From Prevotellaceae bacterium HUN156 (GTDB lineage: Bacteria; Bacteroidota; Bacteroidia; Bacteroidales; Bacteroidaceae): a DNA stretch of 64,000 bases. How positions within the stretch are numbered: position 1 is the stretch's first letter; each line of letters opens with the position of its first letter. Below the pieces are notes generated by a model, which saw only the letters and a program-made list of their open reading frames with translations, was not told where the DNA came from and ran no database searches. The DNA lies in the NCBI GenBank assembly GCA_900119285.1, contig FPIT01000004.1, positions 124,001-188,000 of the forward strand, read 5' to 3'. A program made the position numbers and the translations under genes. Of this stretch, positions 26,963-36,402 are shown in pieces.

Positions 26963-27646
26963 TTAGCGAAGTGCTTTTTGCACTTGTTCTAATACTTGTT
27001 TTGCAATGGCTTGCATTCCCTCGATGTTAGGATGACCTGCCTGTTTCTTGATGTCTTTCAGTTGAATAACGGGAATGCCATAGTGTTTGCAGATCACCTG
27101 TGTAGACTCTACAAACGAGGGCTTCAGCTCCGTATTCTGAATGAAGAAGATGCGTACGTTAGGATAACGGCTTTGTGCATCGTTCAGCAATTTTGCTAAA
27201 GCGGGACGATAGGTGTAAAGGTCGGCACGCTTCCAGTTTCCATACTGATACTCGCCAAGTTTGGCACCACACCAGCTATCGTTGGTATTACCGAAAATCA
27301 AGATGATGTCTGGTGAACCTAAACGGGGTAGGCGAGTGATGAAAGAGCGTGGAGAGTAGTCTTCATCATTATATCCTGTATAACAGATGGTAGAACCGCT
27401 ATAGGAGTCATTCTTCTCGAGAATGAAACCACCATCGTGAACTACCTGCCACCACCAAGTCTGACGAACATCAGAGACATCGGTGAGGTCTGCACGCATA
27501 GGGTCAAAATACCAAGGTTCGTTACCTTCTGGAATATAATACTGATAAGTAGAGTATGAATCACCAAGGATGGATACTCGCAGTCGCTGCTGACCATAAG
27601 CAGTAATGGTCAGCAGCAACAGTAGTGGAAGAATTATACGTTTCAT
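26963..27646 (-). CDS. Secreted SGNH/GDSL-family hydrolase
   Basis: 227 residues. Signal peptide MKRIILPLLLLLTITAYGQ. Block I ILGDSYS holds the catalytic Ser (about 31), the Gly block is near GSTIC, the Asn block is FGNTND (about 118-123), and block V HPNIEG (about 207-212) holds His; the expected Asp three residues before His is replaced (KQAGHPN), as in some members. Such enzymes deacetylate or de-esterify carbohydrates or lipids; the substrate cannot be read here. It starts 6 bases after the GH57 stop, so it is the last gene of the alpha-glucan operon. Confidence 0.82.
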   Translation of the reverse strand: MKRIILPLLLLLTITAYGQQRLRVSILGDSYSTYQYYIPEGNEPWYFDPMRADLTDVSDVRQTWWWQVVHDGGFILEKNDSYSGSTICYTGYNDEDYSPRSFITRLPRLGSPDIILIFGNTNDSWCGAKLGEYQYGNWKRADLYTYRPALAKLLNDAQSRYPNVRIFFIQNTELKPSFVESTQVICKHYGIPVIQLKDIKKQAGHPNIEGMQAIAKQVLEQVQKALR

Positions 27647-27652
27647 AACTCG

Positions 27653-29131
27653 TTATTTCTTTTCCTTAGTCTTAGGAGACACAGCCTTCTTTGCTGGAGA
27701 CTTCTTTGTTGGAGTCTTCTTTGTTGGAGCCTTTTTGGGAGCAGCCTTTTTGGCTGGCTCTTTCTTTACGGCTGCTGCTTTCTTGGGAGCTGCCGCCTTT
27801 TTAGGTTCGGCTGTTTTGGGTTCATCTTCAGCAATTCCCAACTTCTGCAAACGAGCTTTCAAGCGCGTAATCTCCTTGTCCTTCATCTCAATCTCGTCAC
27901 CCTGATTACGGATGGTAGTCAACAGGGCATTCAGCTCGTCGTTCTCAATCTCTTGAGGATAGAGGGCATTGACTCTGTTGATGAAGTCGCCAAGGATGTT
28001 CATATAGTTGGTGAAAGCGTCGAACGGTCCGCTATAGATACCGCGGTCAAGTCCTACGTTAGAAGGCTTGGTGGTCATGAAGCGGAAGTTGTTAGAAGCC
28101 TGTAGGTAGTCCCAGTCCTGATTGATACGTGGATCATCGGCAATGCGCAAACGGTCGGCAACAGAATAGAGTTTGTTGAATGCCTCGCGCTGCATAGCGT
28201 TGCCCAACCAGCAAGAAACATCGCGCTCTTCATCCACCCAGCTCAGGGTATCAGGAACATTGAGGTCGCCCATACTCTTCACCTTCATACAAATCTCTGT
28301 AGGTGTAGAGAAGGTGATGCCCTTGGCTTTCGCGCAACCAGGCAGTGCTTTCAGGAAGTCGAGAATGTTAGAGCTGAGCGGCTGAGCAATGCCCAGTGCA
28401 GAGAGCTCCATAAAGATATTGATAATCTGCTCCTCTTCAGGCAGACGAGCAATACGATTGATATAGTCGTCGGCAAAGAGAGGATAGCCCTCCCAGTCAC
28501 TATTGTTGAAGCGCAGTGAGATATCGTCAGAGAGTTCTACATCACGCAACAGCAGCTTCAGGTTTGGAGCCATGTTACAGTTGTATACATAGTGGGGTGA
28601 CTTCCAACCGAGCACATGCTTAGCACCTTCGGTGAGCATACCCTTGAAGCCCATAGCAGCTATCTGTGCACCGATGTCATCAGAGTAGATGAGTGATGAG
28701 TTACGGGCAACGGTAGGTTTCTTGCCAAAGAGCTCTTCAATCTTTGCCATCTGTTTCTTTACGTCGAGGGCAAAGGTCTCTTCGTTGGCCAGTGATGACA
28801 GACCATGAGAGAAAGGCTCTGCCAGGAACTCTACGCAACCAGTCTGGTTGAGCTCCTGCAGTTTGGCGATAACCTGTGGCGCATGGAACTCCAACTGCTC
28901 AAGACCAGTACCACTGAGTGAAAATGCAACCTTAAAGTACTGTCCATGTTCCTTAATCATCTCGCCAATAGCGGTGAGGGCAGGCATATAGCTGCGGTTG
29001 GCTATGTCGGTGATGCTACGCTCGTTCTCGTAATCATCATAATAATAATGATCGGTACCGATGTCAAAGAAGCGGTAGCGCTTCAGATGGATAATCTGAT
29101 GTATCTCGAAATATAAACAAATTGTTTTCAT
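27653..29131 (-). CDS. Glycoside hydrolase family 57 (alpha-amylase type)
   Basis: 492 residues. The N-terminal barrel of GH57 begins MKTICLYFEIHQIIHLKRYRF, with HGLSSL and VARNSSLIYSDDIG following; the nucleophile Glu and acid Asp of the family are expected in the central conserved regions but I do not assign them. No signal peptide, so cytosolic. The last 60 residues are a Lys/Ala/Pro/Thr low-complexity tail (KKAAAPKKAAAVKKEP...), histone-H1-like and probably not needed for catalysis; it is preceded by a short coiled coil (EIEMKDKEITRLKARLQKLG). Downstream partner of the glycosyltransferase and debranching enzyme. Confidence 0.9.
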   Translation of the reverse strand: MKTICLYFEIHQIIHLKRYRFFDIGTDHYYYDDYENERSITDIANRSYMPALTAIGEMIKEHGQYFKVAFSLSGTGLEQLEFHAPQVIAKLQELNQTGCVEFLAEPFSHGLSSLANEETFALDVKKQMAKIEELFGKKPTVARNSSLIYSDDIGAQIAAMGFKGMLTEGAKHVLGWKSPHYVYNCNMAPNLKLLLRDVELSDDISLRFNNSDWEGYPLFADDYINRIARLPEEEQIINIFMELSALGIAQPLSSNILDFLKALPGCAKAKGITFSTPTEICMKVKSMGDLNVPDTLSWVDEERDVSCWLGNAMQREAFNKLYSVADRLRIADDPRINQDWDYLQASNNFRFMTTKPSNVGLDRGIYSGPFDAFTNYMNILGDFINRVNALYPQEIENDELNALLTTIRNQGDEIEMKDKEITRLKARLQKLGIAEDEPKTAEPKKAAAPKKAAAVKKEPAKKAAPKKAPTKKTPTKKSPAKKAVSPKTKEKK

Positions 29132-29158
29132 AATGCTTAATTCTTAATGCTTAATTCT
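29131..29158. repeat. 14-bp tandem repeat between GH57 and glycosyltransferase genes
   Basis: TAATGCTTAATTCT occurs twice in tandem (29131-29158) and is itself a doubled TTAAT unit. It starts in the GH57 start codon and fills most of the 35-base gap. Confidence 0.8.
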
Positions 29159-29166
29159 AAATTAAC

Positions 29167-30438
29167 TTACTGTTCCCAGCCGAGAGTTCGCTTATAGAGG
29201 GTAGCTATCCATGCACCCACTTTCTCCCAGGTAATCTGATCAACCTCTTTCTTTCCCTCTTCCTTGAGGTACTTAAAGAGCGAGTCGTTGGCACAGATGG
29301 AGTAGATGGCATCAGCAAGAGCATAGACATCCCAATAGTCAACCTTGATACAGTTGTTGAGAATCTCGGCACAGCCCGACTGCTTAGAGATGATAGTCGG
29401 TGTACCACACTGCATAGCCTCCAGCGGTGAGATACCAAAGGGCTCAGATACTGAAGGCATCACATATACATCAGAGTCTTTAAGGCATTCGTAAACCTGT
29501 TTGCCACGCATGAAACCTGGGAAGTGGAAACGGTCGGCAATGCCACGTTCGGCAGCCAGATGAATCATTGCATCCATCATGTCGCCAGAGCCAGCCATAC
29601 AGAAGCGTACGTTATTGGTACGGCGAATCACCATATTGGCTGCCTCAACAAAATATTCAGGACCTTTCTGCATGGTGATACGTCCCAAGAACGTTACTAT
29701 TTTATCCTTGCCGGTATGGTCGGGACGAGGAATGTCCTGATATTCTTTTGGCAGTGGATAAACGGCATTATGTACTGTAAAGCACTTGCGTGGGTCCTGA
29801 TGATACTGATTGATAACCGTCTGGCGTGTCAGTTCTGACACACACATGATACAATCGGCATTGTCCATACCGTTCTTCTCGATAGAATAAACGGTGGGGT
29901 TTACCTTACCACGAGAGCGGTCAAAGTCAGTAGCATGAACATGAATACAGAGAGGCTTGCCACTAACCTGCTTGGCGTGAATACCAGCAGGGTAGGTGAG
30001 CCAGTCGTGAGCATGGATAATGTCATAGTCGAGTGTACGAGCTACCACACCGGCAATAATGGAGTAGTTATTGATTTCCTCGTGCAGATTACCAGGATAA
30101 CCGCCTGCAAACTCCATAGCGCCAAGGTCGTTGACGTGCATATAGTTGAAGTCGGCATACAAGTGTTCGCGCAAGCGGAAATATAAATCTGGGTCCATGA
30201 TGTTGCCAATACGCTCACGAACATAGTCATAGTCAACATTACGCCAAGCGATAGGTACCGCATTCATGGCTATGATATCACAAGCAGAACGGTCTTCATC
30301 ACCAAAAGGCTTGGGAAGACAGAGCGTGATATCCATATCGCCCTGTGCATGAAGCCCCTGAGAGATACCATAATTGGCGGTGGCCAGTCCACCGAATACA
30401 TGAGGAGGATACTCCCATCCGAACATTAATACTTTCAT
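29167..30438 (-). CDS. Glycogen-synthase-like glycosyltransferase
   Basis: 423 residues, GT-B fold. N-terminal MKVLMFGWEYPPHVFGGLATA has the Gly-rich acceptor loop (FGGLA), HAHDWLT near 148, and the C-terminal nucleotide-binding domain has FLGRITMQKGPEYF and PSVSEPFGISPLEAMQCGTP with the Glu-x7-Glu motif (about 345-355). These marks fit GT4/GT5 enzymes that build alpha-glucan. It is flanked by a debranching enzyme and GH57, a combination seen in Bacteroides glycogen loci. Cytosolic. 16 bases after the debranching gene. Confidence 0.88.
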   Translation of the reverse strand: MKVLMFGWEYPPHVFGGLATANYGISQGLHAQGDMDITLCLPKPFGDEDRSACDIIAMNAVPIAWRNVDYDYVRERIGNIMDPDLYFRLREHLYADFNYMHVNDLGAMEFAGGYPGNLHEEINNYSIIAGVVARTLDYDIIHAHDWLTYPAGIHAKQVSGKPLCIHVHATDFDRSRGKVNPTVYSIEKNGMDNADCIMCVSELTRQTVINQYHQDPRKCFTVHNAVYPLPKEYQDIPRPDHTGKDKIVTFLGRITMQKGPEYFVEAANMVIRRTNNVRFCMAGSGDMMDAMIHLAAERGIADRFHFPGFMRGKQVYECLKDSDVYVMPSVSEPFGISPLEAMQCGTPTIISKQSGCAEILNNCIKVDYWDVYALADAIYSICANDSLFKYLKEEGKKEVDQITWEKVGAWIATLYKRTLGWEQ

Positions 30439-30454
30439 AGTGTTTCCTCCTTAT

Positions 30455-32404
30455 TTATTTCTGATACGAATATTTCTCCAACAGTTTCACTGAACGCAGA
30501 ATCTCAGCCACATTCATGGCGAAGGCCATGGCACCGCGTCCGTAGAAGGGTGGGTTGCCATCAAACAGTTCACTGATAGTGCCAAGAGCATGATAGTCCA
30601 TCTCTTCTTCATAGCCCACCATGTGGCGCTCAAGGAATGAAAGGCGAGTGCGCTTATAGAGCTTTAGGCAGGCTTCAATATAGAAACCGCCCAACCAAGG
30701 CCATGCTGTGCCCTGATGATAAGCATAGTCGCGCTGTACCTGTGGACCAACATACATAGGATTATAACCACCACTCTTAGGAGACAGTGAGCGCAATCCC
30801 TTGGGAGTAAGTAACTCTCGTGTGCAAACATCGAGTACGCTCTTCTTCTGTTCCTGTGTTAGTGGTGAATAGTCGAAAGCCACAGGGAATATCATGTTGG
30901 GGCGAACGCTCCAGTCCATCATGTTGCCATCAACATAGTCAAGCAGATAACCATACTCGTTGAGGAAAGTGCTGATGAACGAATCTTTCACCTTAGCAGC
31001 AATCTCTTCCAGTTTCTCTGCGCCCTTTGTGTCTCCTTTCTCAGAAGCCATCAGTGCACAGAACTTGAGAGCATTATACCAAAGTGCGTTGAACTCAACG
31101 ATATAGCCAGAGCGAGGAACTACGGGCTTGCCATTGGCGGTAGAGTTCATCCATGTGATGGCCTTGTCACGACCATTAGCATAGAGCAATCCATTGTCAT
31201 CGAGACGCAAGTTAGGATGTTTGCCATCGAGAATGAAGCGTACAATGTCTTGAAGTAGCTTGCCATACATTTCATAGCATTTGTCGCGGCCAACTTCTTT
31301 AGCATATTGTTGCATTGCCCAAACAGCCCACAGGGGAACGTCTGGTTGTTCTATCTCATAGATTTTTACGCTGAGGGGCTTATCTTCCATGAATTCGCGC
31401 AATCCTCGCTCGGCAGTCTTCATTACCAGCTCGAAATAGTCTATCTCACCAATAGACAGGGTCAAACCTGGCAGAGAGATAAATGTGTCGCGAGCACGAG
31501 ACTTAAACCAAGGATAACCAGCCAACAGGTAACGGTCGTCATTGGCTTTACGATTGTGGAACTGATGAGCTGCTGTAACCAGACAGTGATAGAAGTTGTC
31601 GCGAGGAACACGCTGTTCTACCTCCTTCTGGAACAGCGTCTTCAGCGTACTTGTCTTAATAGCCGATGTAGAGGCAGAGAAGACGATGCTTTCACCCTTC
31701 TTGATAGGCATCTCGAAATAACCAGGCACATACAGGTCTTCGTTAGAGGCATAACCTCGCTCCTGCTCCTTGGGATATTCAACGCCACGATACCAGTCGG
31801 GGTGGAAAATGAATTCATTCTTCTTGTCGAACTGCATATACAGGTCTGGATAACCAGCATACATGCAGGTCTTTATGCCATTGTCAACCTCGCTATATTC
31901 ACGTGATGCTGTAGAGTTCTCATGAGTGAACTGGCGAACAGAGCGGAATGCCAAGAATGGGCGGAAACGGAGGGTTGTGGCAGAATGGGCATCAACTAGT
32001 GTGTAACGAATCAAGATACGATCTTCATAGTGATGGAAGACTACCTCTTTTTTTAACAACACGCCACCAACGCGGTAGAGCGTGGTGGGTACTATGTCAC
32101 AGTCAAACTCTTGGATGTACTTGTGACCCTTTGGACTGTAATTGTTGCCTTGGTATTTATGGAGTCCAAGGTTGAACTCTGCGCCATGTTGAATGACCGT
32201 ACAGTCGAGCGATGATAGTAGCACATGGTTTTCATCATCAAGCTCAGGCACGGGCACAACTAGCAAGCCGTGATACTTACGCGTATTGCAGTCAACAAGC
32301 GTTGACGCGCTATAGGCACCAGAACGGTTTGTTCGCAGCAATTCACGATGGAGTGACTCCTCAAGGTTGGTCATTACAGCTTTCTCGAATCGTAAATAAC
32401 TCAT
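30455..32404 (-). CDS. Glycogen debranching enzyme (amylo-alpha-1,6-glucosidase type)
   Basis: 649 residues. The N-terminal domain (LLRTNRSGAYSASTLVDCNTRKYHGLLV, about 20-48) is typical of the bacterial/archaeal GH133-like debranching family. The (alpha/alpha)6 domain has AGYPWFKSRARDTFISLPGL (about 300-320), with the catalytic Asp in RDTFI, and YHQGTAWPWLGGFYIEA near 575-590. It removes alpha-1,6 branches from glycogen in the cytosol. First gene of a four-gene operon with the glycosyltransferase, GH57 and SGNH genes; a full promoter lies upstream. Confidence 0.92.
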   Translation of the reverse strand: MSYLRFEKAVMTNLEESLHRELLRTNRSGAYSASTLVDCNTRKYHGLLVVPVPELDDENHVLLSSLDCTVIQHGAEFNLGLHKYQGNNYSPKGHKYIQEFDCDIVPTTLYRVGGVLLKKEVVFHHYEDRILIRYTLVDAHSATTLRFRPFLAFRSVRQFTHENSTASREYSEVDNGIKTCMYAGYPDLYMQFDKKNEFIFHPDWYRGVEYPKEQERGYASNEDLYVPGYFEMPIKKGESIVFSASTSAIKTSTLKTLFQKEVEQRVPRDNFYHCLVTAAHQFHNRKANDDRYLLAGYPWFKSRARDTFISLPGLTLSIGEIDYFELVMKTAERGLREFMEDKPLSVKIYEIEQPDVPLWAVWAMQQYAKEVGRDKCYEMYGKLLQDIVRFILDGKHPNLRLDDNGLLYANGRDKAITWMNSTANGKPVVPRSGYIVEFNALWYNALKFCALMASEKGDTKGAEKLEEIAAKVKDSFISTFLNEYGYLLDYVDGNMMDWSVRPNMIFPVAFDYSPLTQEQKKSVLDVCTRELLTPKGLRSLSPKSGGYNPMYVGPQVQRDYAYHQGTAWPWLGGFYIEACLKLYKRTRLSFLERHMVGYEEEMDYHALGTISELFDGNPPFYGRGAMAFAMNVAEILRSVKLLEKYSYQK

Positions 32405-32450
32405 AGTTCCTATTTTGAGATTTAAGTGTTTTAGATATTGTAATCACCCT

Positions 32451-32481
32451 CAAAAGTAAGCAATTTCGTTGGGACTACCAA
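32451..32481 (-). promoter_or_regulatory. -33/-7 promoter of the alpha-glucan operon
   Basis: Minus-strand TTG (32479-32481), 20 bases, TACTTTTG (32451-32458), about 43 bases upstream of the debranching-enzyme ATG. Confidence 0.7.
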
Positions 32482-32580
32482 ATATATTTCGATTTTTTTT
32501 GTAAAAACCGATTATTTTGTACTTCGGCGATGCTTTCTCGCATCAAAAATGCCGACAATGATACCAATAAGTCGAAATGC

Positions 32581-33501
32581 TTAATCGGGGATGAGGAAAT
32601 TGATGACCTCCTGTTCTATCGTGATGCGATAGCATCCGACAGGGGTTCCAATCAGGCGTCCGTCAACACCCACCAATGCATGCTTGGCCTCTTCAATCAC
32701 CACCTCACGAGTGCGATAGGGATGCACACTGCGATGGTTAAGGAAACGACCGGTGACCAATAACCACAAACCGGCAAAGATTTGTAGCACTTCTGCATGA
32801 TATATCAGTGATACATCAAGCATGCCATTGTAAGGTACAGCATTAGGCGTCTGTCCGTAGCCCGGACCACTGCCCACACACATGGTCATCATCTTTCTAT
32901 CTACTAGGTCGCTGTTGATTCTGACACGCATCTTATACTCCATGCGGTGGAAAATCATCAGGAAGATGGATACGATAAACGAAAGGGTGCGTGAGCCTAG
33001 CAGTGAGCGTGTCTGGCGGCGCAGATTCATGATGTCGGCAATAAGACCGATGTTGACACAGTTGAGGAAATAGCGATGACACTGCTGTCCTTTCTTGTTG
33101 GTATAGCGCAGACAGCCTAAGTCGATGGTGCGCACACGATGTTTGATGAGCCAGTCGACAGTTTGTTCGAGGTTTTTCTCCTTAAAGTTCCAATAGCGGG
33201 CAAAGTCGTTGAGAATACCATTCGGAATCACGCCCAAGGCTATCTGGTCGCGCACCTGTTTCTCTACGCTCATCAGACAGTTGACTGCATCGTTCAGTGC
33301 TGAGTCGCCACCAATGATGATAATGGTCTTATAACCATTGTGAATGAGCATATTCATCAGGCGCTCCACGCTGTCAGTCGACTCGCTTTGCACAAAGTCG
33401 TACTGCACCTGACGGTCGTCTAAAACCTTCTGGATTCTCTCACGCTGCTTAGTACTGCGTCCCTTTGGACAATAAAGGATGCCCCACCGATTGTCTTCCA
33501 T
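32581..33501 (-). CDS. Diacylglycerol/lipid-kinase-family protein
   Basis: 306 residues. Diacylglycerol-kinase catalytic fold: YNGYK-like strand then IIIIGGDSALNDAVN (about 78-92), where the family normally has GGDGTLNE; the nucleotide-loop Gly-Thr is Ser-Ala here. Next come IPNGILNDFARYWN (normally GTxNDFAR) and the C-terminal VGSGPGYGQTPNAVPYNGMLDVSLI segment, which is well kept. The family phosphorylates diacylglycerol or related lipids at the membrane; the substituted loop leaves activity uncertain. 45 bases after miaA, probably same transcript. Confidence 0.82.
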   Translation of the reverse strand: MEDNRWGILYCPKGRSTKQRERIQKVLDDRQVQYDFVQSESTDSVERLMNMLIHNGYKTIIIIGGDSALNDAVNCLMSVEKQVRDQIALGVIPNGILNDFARYWNFKEKNLEQTVDWLIKHRVRTIDLGCLRYTNKKGQQCHRYFLNCVNIGLIADIMNLRRQTRSLLGSRTLSFIVSIFLMIFHRMEYKMRVRINSDLVDRKMMTMCVGSGPGYGQTPNAVPYNGMLDVSLIYHAEVLQIFAGLWLLVTGRFLNHRSVHPYRTREVVIEEAKHALVGVDGRLIGTPVGCYRITIEQEVINFLIPD

Positions 33502-33546
33502 TTCCTATTATACTGTTTAGTGTTTGTATCTCTTGTATTTTATTCT

Positions 33547-34458
33547 CTATTTCATTTTCTCGATAATCTGTGCCACCTTGTCTTCCATGGGTTGAAGGGC
33601 ATCAATCCAATGGATGGTAAATCCGCGCCGCTCCATACCTCTGAACCAAGTCATCTGTCGCTTGGCAAACTGGTGGATGGCTATCTCCAGGCGTTGGAAC
33701 ATCTCGTCGTAGGTAATCTTACCTACCAAGTATTCCGTCACAAACTTATACTCCAAGCCATAATAGATTAGGTCTTCTGCAGGGATGCCTTCATCCAGCA
33801 ATCCTTTTACCTCCTCTACCATTCCTTCTTCCAGTCGAGCTTTCAGACGACGAGTAATCTTCTCGCGCCTATGCTCACGGTCGATGTCGATACCGATAAT
33901 CAGAGAATCCACGGGTGGCAGTTCACGACGTGGCACAGGATTCTCCAGATTATAGGTCTCTATCTCTATAGCGCGGATAGCTCGCTGACAGGAGTCCACA
34001 TCCGTCTTGTTGTGCATATTAGAGCCCGTCTTTGCCTTCAGTGCTTCCAGCATCTGTGTGAGTTCTGCCAGTGATTTACCCTCCAGACTGTCTCGCAGTG
34101 CCTGGTTTTGAGGCACGGGCGATAGCTTATAACCTTTGAGTACCGCTTCGATATACAGTCCGGTGCCACCGCAAAGGATAGGGGTGACTCCTCGTCGCTG
34201 AATATCCTGATAGGCATCAAAGAAATCTTGCTGATATTGGAATAGGTTATACTTGGTGCCAGGCTCGCAGATGTCTATCAAATGATAGGGCACACCTAGA
34301 TAGTCGTCCAGGTCTTTTCCTGTACCTATATCCATGCGGCGATATACCTGACGCGAGTCGGCAGAGATAATCTCTCCACCTATCTCTTTGGCCAAGTGAG
34401 CAGCTACAGGAGTCTTGCCTGAGGCCGTAGGTCCTAGTATAGTTATCAGCTTTTTCAT
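33547..34458 (-). CDS. miaA: tRNA dimethylallyltransferase
   Basis: Transfers dimethylallyl to A37 of tRNAs reading UNN codons. 303 residues. P-loop LGPTASGKTPVA (about 8-19), the substrate motif ADSRQVYRRMDIGTGKD (33-50), CGGTGLYIEAVLKG (about 97-110) and the Cys-Gln-Arg-Ala anticodon-side motif (DSCQRAIRAIE). Complete and typical. Promoter and terminator lie upstream. Confidence 0.95.
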   Translation of the reverse strand: MKKLITILGPTASGKTPVAAHLAKEIGGEIISADSRQVYRRMDIGTGKDLDDYLGVPYHLIDICEPGTKYNLFQYQQDFFDAYQDIQRRGVTPILCGGTGLYIEAVLKGYKLSPVPQNQALRDSLEGKSLAELTQMLEALKAKTGSNMHNKTDVDSCQRAIRAIEIETYNLENPVPRRELPPVDSLIIGIDIDREHRREKITRRLKARLEEGMVEEVKGLLDEGIPAEDLIYYGLEYKFVTEYLVGKITYDEMFQRLEIAIHQFAKRQMTWFRGMERRGFTIHWIDALQPMEDKVAQIIEKMK

Positions 34459-34481
34459 CTATATGATTGCTTCGTGGATGG

Positions 34482-34512
34482 CAAAGATACGAATAAACGA
34501 GCGAAAAAACAA
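34482..34512 (-). promoter_or_regulatory. -33/-7 promoter of miaA
   Basis: Minus-strand TTG (34510-34512), 20 bases, TATCTTTG (34482-34489), 24 bases before the ATG. Confidence 0.7.
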
Positions 34513-34523
34513 ATTTTTTATAC

Positions 34524-34558
34524 AAAAAAGCCATCCTGCATAGCAGAATGGCCTTTTT
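34524..34558. terminator. Bidirectional-looking terminator downstream of gapA
   Basis: GCCATCCTGC (34530-34539)-ATA-GCAGAATGGC (34543-34552), one mismatch, flanked by six A before and five T after. On the minus strand it ends the gapA transcript. Confidence 0.8.
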
Positions 34559-34579
34559 CAATATATCTGTCTGATATTA

Positions 34580-34652
34580 TTTCAGTTGACTCCGTCGACT
34601 GAAAAACGCGACTCAGCCAAATAAGCACGCTTTTGGCGTTCGCTGCTTATTT
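34580..34652. repeat. Two further hairpins at the gapA 3' end
   Basis: TTTCAGT...ACTGAAA with inner GAC-TCC-GTC (34580-34604) and AAATAAGCA...TGCTTATTT (34619-34652), the second overlapping the gapA stop codon. They may stabilise the abundant gapA mRNA or be repeat-derived. Confidence 0.65.
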
Positions 34653-35672
34653 CAGTTCAGCGAGGTACTTAATGGTGCGAACCATCTGAGAAGTGTAAGA
34701 GTTCTCATTGTCGTACCAAGAAACAACCTGTACGAGTGAGTTGCCGTCCTCCATCTTGCTTACCATAGTCTGGTTAGCGTCGAAGAGTGAACCGAACTTC
34801 ATACCGATGATGTCGCTAGAAACCAGCTTCTCCTCAGTGTAACCGAAGCTCTCGTTCTGAGCAGCCTTCATGGCAGCGTTGATGCTCTCTACAGTTACAT
34901 CACCCTTAACAACAGCGTGCAGGATAGTGGTAGAACCTGTAGGAGTTGGAACGCGCTGAGCAGCACCGATCAGCTTACCGTTCAGCTCAGGAATTACGAG
35001 ACCGATAGCCTTAGCAGCACCAGTTGAGTTAGGAACGATGTTCTGAGCACCAGCACGAGCGCGCTGAACATCACCCTTGCGCTGAGGACCGTCGAGAATC
35101 ATCTGGTCACCAGTGTAAGCGTGAACAGTGGTCATGATACCGCTCTGGATTGGAGCGAGGTCGTTCAGAGCCTTGGTCATAGGAGCCAAGCAGTTTGTTG
35201 TGCAAGAAGCAGCTGAGATAACGGTGTCAGCAGGAGTCAGAGTCTTGTGGTTTACATTGTAAACGATAGTAGGCAGATCGTTACCAGCAGGAGCAGAGAT
35301 AACAACCTTCTTAGCACCAGCAGTCAGGTGAGCAGAAGCCTTCTCCTTAGAAGTGTAGAAACCTGTGCACTCCAGAACAACGTCTACGTCCAGCTTACCC
35401 CAAGGAAGCTCAGCAGCGTTAGGAATAGCATAGATAGTGATCTTCTTACCATCAACAACGATGAAGTCCTCACCAGCCTCTACAGTGTGCTTGTTCTCAC
35501 CGAACTTACCGCAGAAACCACCCTGAGCGGTGTCATACTTCAGCAGGTGTGCAAGCATCTTAGGACTTGTCAAGTCGTTGATTGCTACTACCTCATAACC
35601 TTCAGCCTCGAACATCTGACGGAAAGCGAGGCGACCGATACGGCCGAAACCGTTAATTGCTACTTTTGTCAT
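34647..35672 (-). CDS. gapA: Glyceraldehyde-3-phosphate dehydrogenase, type I
   Basis: Glycolytic NAD-dependent oxidation of glyceraldehyde 3-phosphate. 341 residues. NAD fold [15 protein letters not shown] (5-19), catalytic Cys in [12 protein letters not shown] (about 155-166) with His in [10 protein letters not shown], and [13 protein letters not shown] near the C-terminus. Highly biased codons. A 90-base leader follows a TAACTTTG element. Confidence 0.97.
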   Translation of the reverse strand: MTKVAINGFGRIGRLAFRQMFEAEGYEVVAINDLTSPKMLAHLLKYDTAQGGFCGKFGENKHTVEAGEDFIVVDGKKITIYAIPNAAELPWGKLDVDVVLECTGFYTSKEKASAHLTAGAKKVVISAPAGNDLPTIVYNVNHKTLTPADTVISAASCTTNCLAPMTKALNDLAPIQSGIMTTVHAYTGDQMILDGPQRKGDVQRARAGAQNIVPNSTGAAKAIGLVIPELNGKLIGAAQRVPTPTGSTTILHAVVKGDVTVESINAAMKAAQNESFGYTEEKLVSSDIIGMKFGSLFDANQTMVSKMEDGNSLVQVVSWYDNENSYTSQMVRTIKYLAELK

Positions 35673-35766
35673 AATTTACTAAATCTTTTTATTAAAAATG
35701 AGTTACAATTTTGCTTTCAAAGTCAAAAAATACCCATTTCTGAGCACTTTTTTCTGTTTTCGAGCG

Positions 35767-35774
35767 CAAAGTTA
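35767..35774 (-). promoter_or_regulatory. -7 promoter element of gapA
   Basis: TAACTTTG on the minus strand, 95 bases before the ATG. It lies next to the plus-strand element at 35787, so the gapA and mscL promoters are divergent and nearly overlapping. Confidence 0.55.
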
Positions 35775-35786
35775 CAAAAAAATATC

Positions 35787-35794
35787 TATATTTG
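35787..35794 (+). promoter_or_regulatory. Possible -7 promoter element of mscL
   Basis: TATATTTG on the plus strand, implying a leader of about 135 bases. No TTG at -33. Confidence 0.4.
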
Positions 35795-35932
35795 CACTTG
35801 AAATCAATCTTAATAATAATAAAAAAGTGTATTTGTGAGCCGAAAAATACCAAATGCGGACATTTAGAGGCCAAGATTGCAAAATGCAGATAGCAATTTT
35901 TACATATAACGTTAAATTAAAAATTTGAAGTT

Positions 35933-36316
35933 ATGGGTTTCATTAAAGAATTCAAAGAGTTTGCTGTAAAAGGCAACGTGATGGACATGGCAGTAGGTGT
36001 TATCATTGGTGCTGCCTTTGGTAAGATTGTTACCAGTCTGGTCAACGACATTCTGATGCCGATTATCGGTATGCTCACTGGTGGTATCGACTTCACCGGC
36101 TTGAAGGCTACTATCGGTGAGGCTAACATTACTTATGGACAGTTTGTCCAAAGTGTTATCGACTTCGTGATTGTTGCTTTCTGTATCTTCCTGATGCTGA
36201 AGGGTATCAACAAGCTGAATCGTAAGAAACAGGAACCCGCTGCTCCTGAGGCTCCTAAGGGTCCCACGCAGGAGGAACTGCTGGCAGAAATTCGTGATCT
36301 GCTGAAGCAGAAATAA
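35933..36316 (+). CDS. mscL: Large-conductance mechanosensitive channel
   Basis: Pentameric inner-membrane channel that releases solutes on osmotic downshock. 127 residues. N-terminal helix [33 protein letters not shown] holds TM1 with the gate glycines, TM2 is [19 protein letters not shown] (about 77-96), and the cytosolic C-terminal helix is [17 protein letters not shown]. Typical in all respects. Confidence 0.97.
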   Translation: MGFIKEFKEFAVKGNVMDMAVGVIIGAAFGKIVTSLVNDILMPIIGMLTGGIDFTGLKATIGEANITYGQFVQSVIDFVIVAFCIFLMLKGINKLNRKKQEPAAPEAPKGPTQEELLAEIRDLLKQK

Positions 36317-36402
36317 CCCAAAGAGTTGGGGAAAAGATAAGCAAGAGGAAAACAATTTGTCATTGGTTAATTAATAAGTTTAAATAATAAAAGGTAATAG
36401 AA

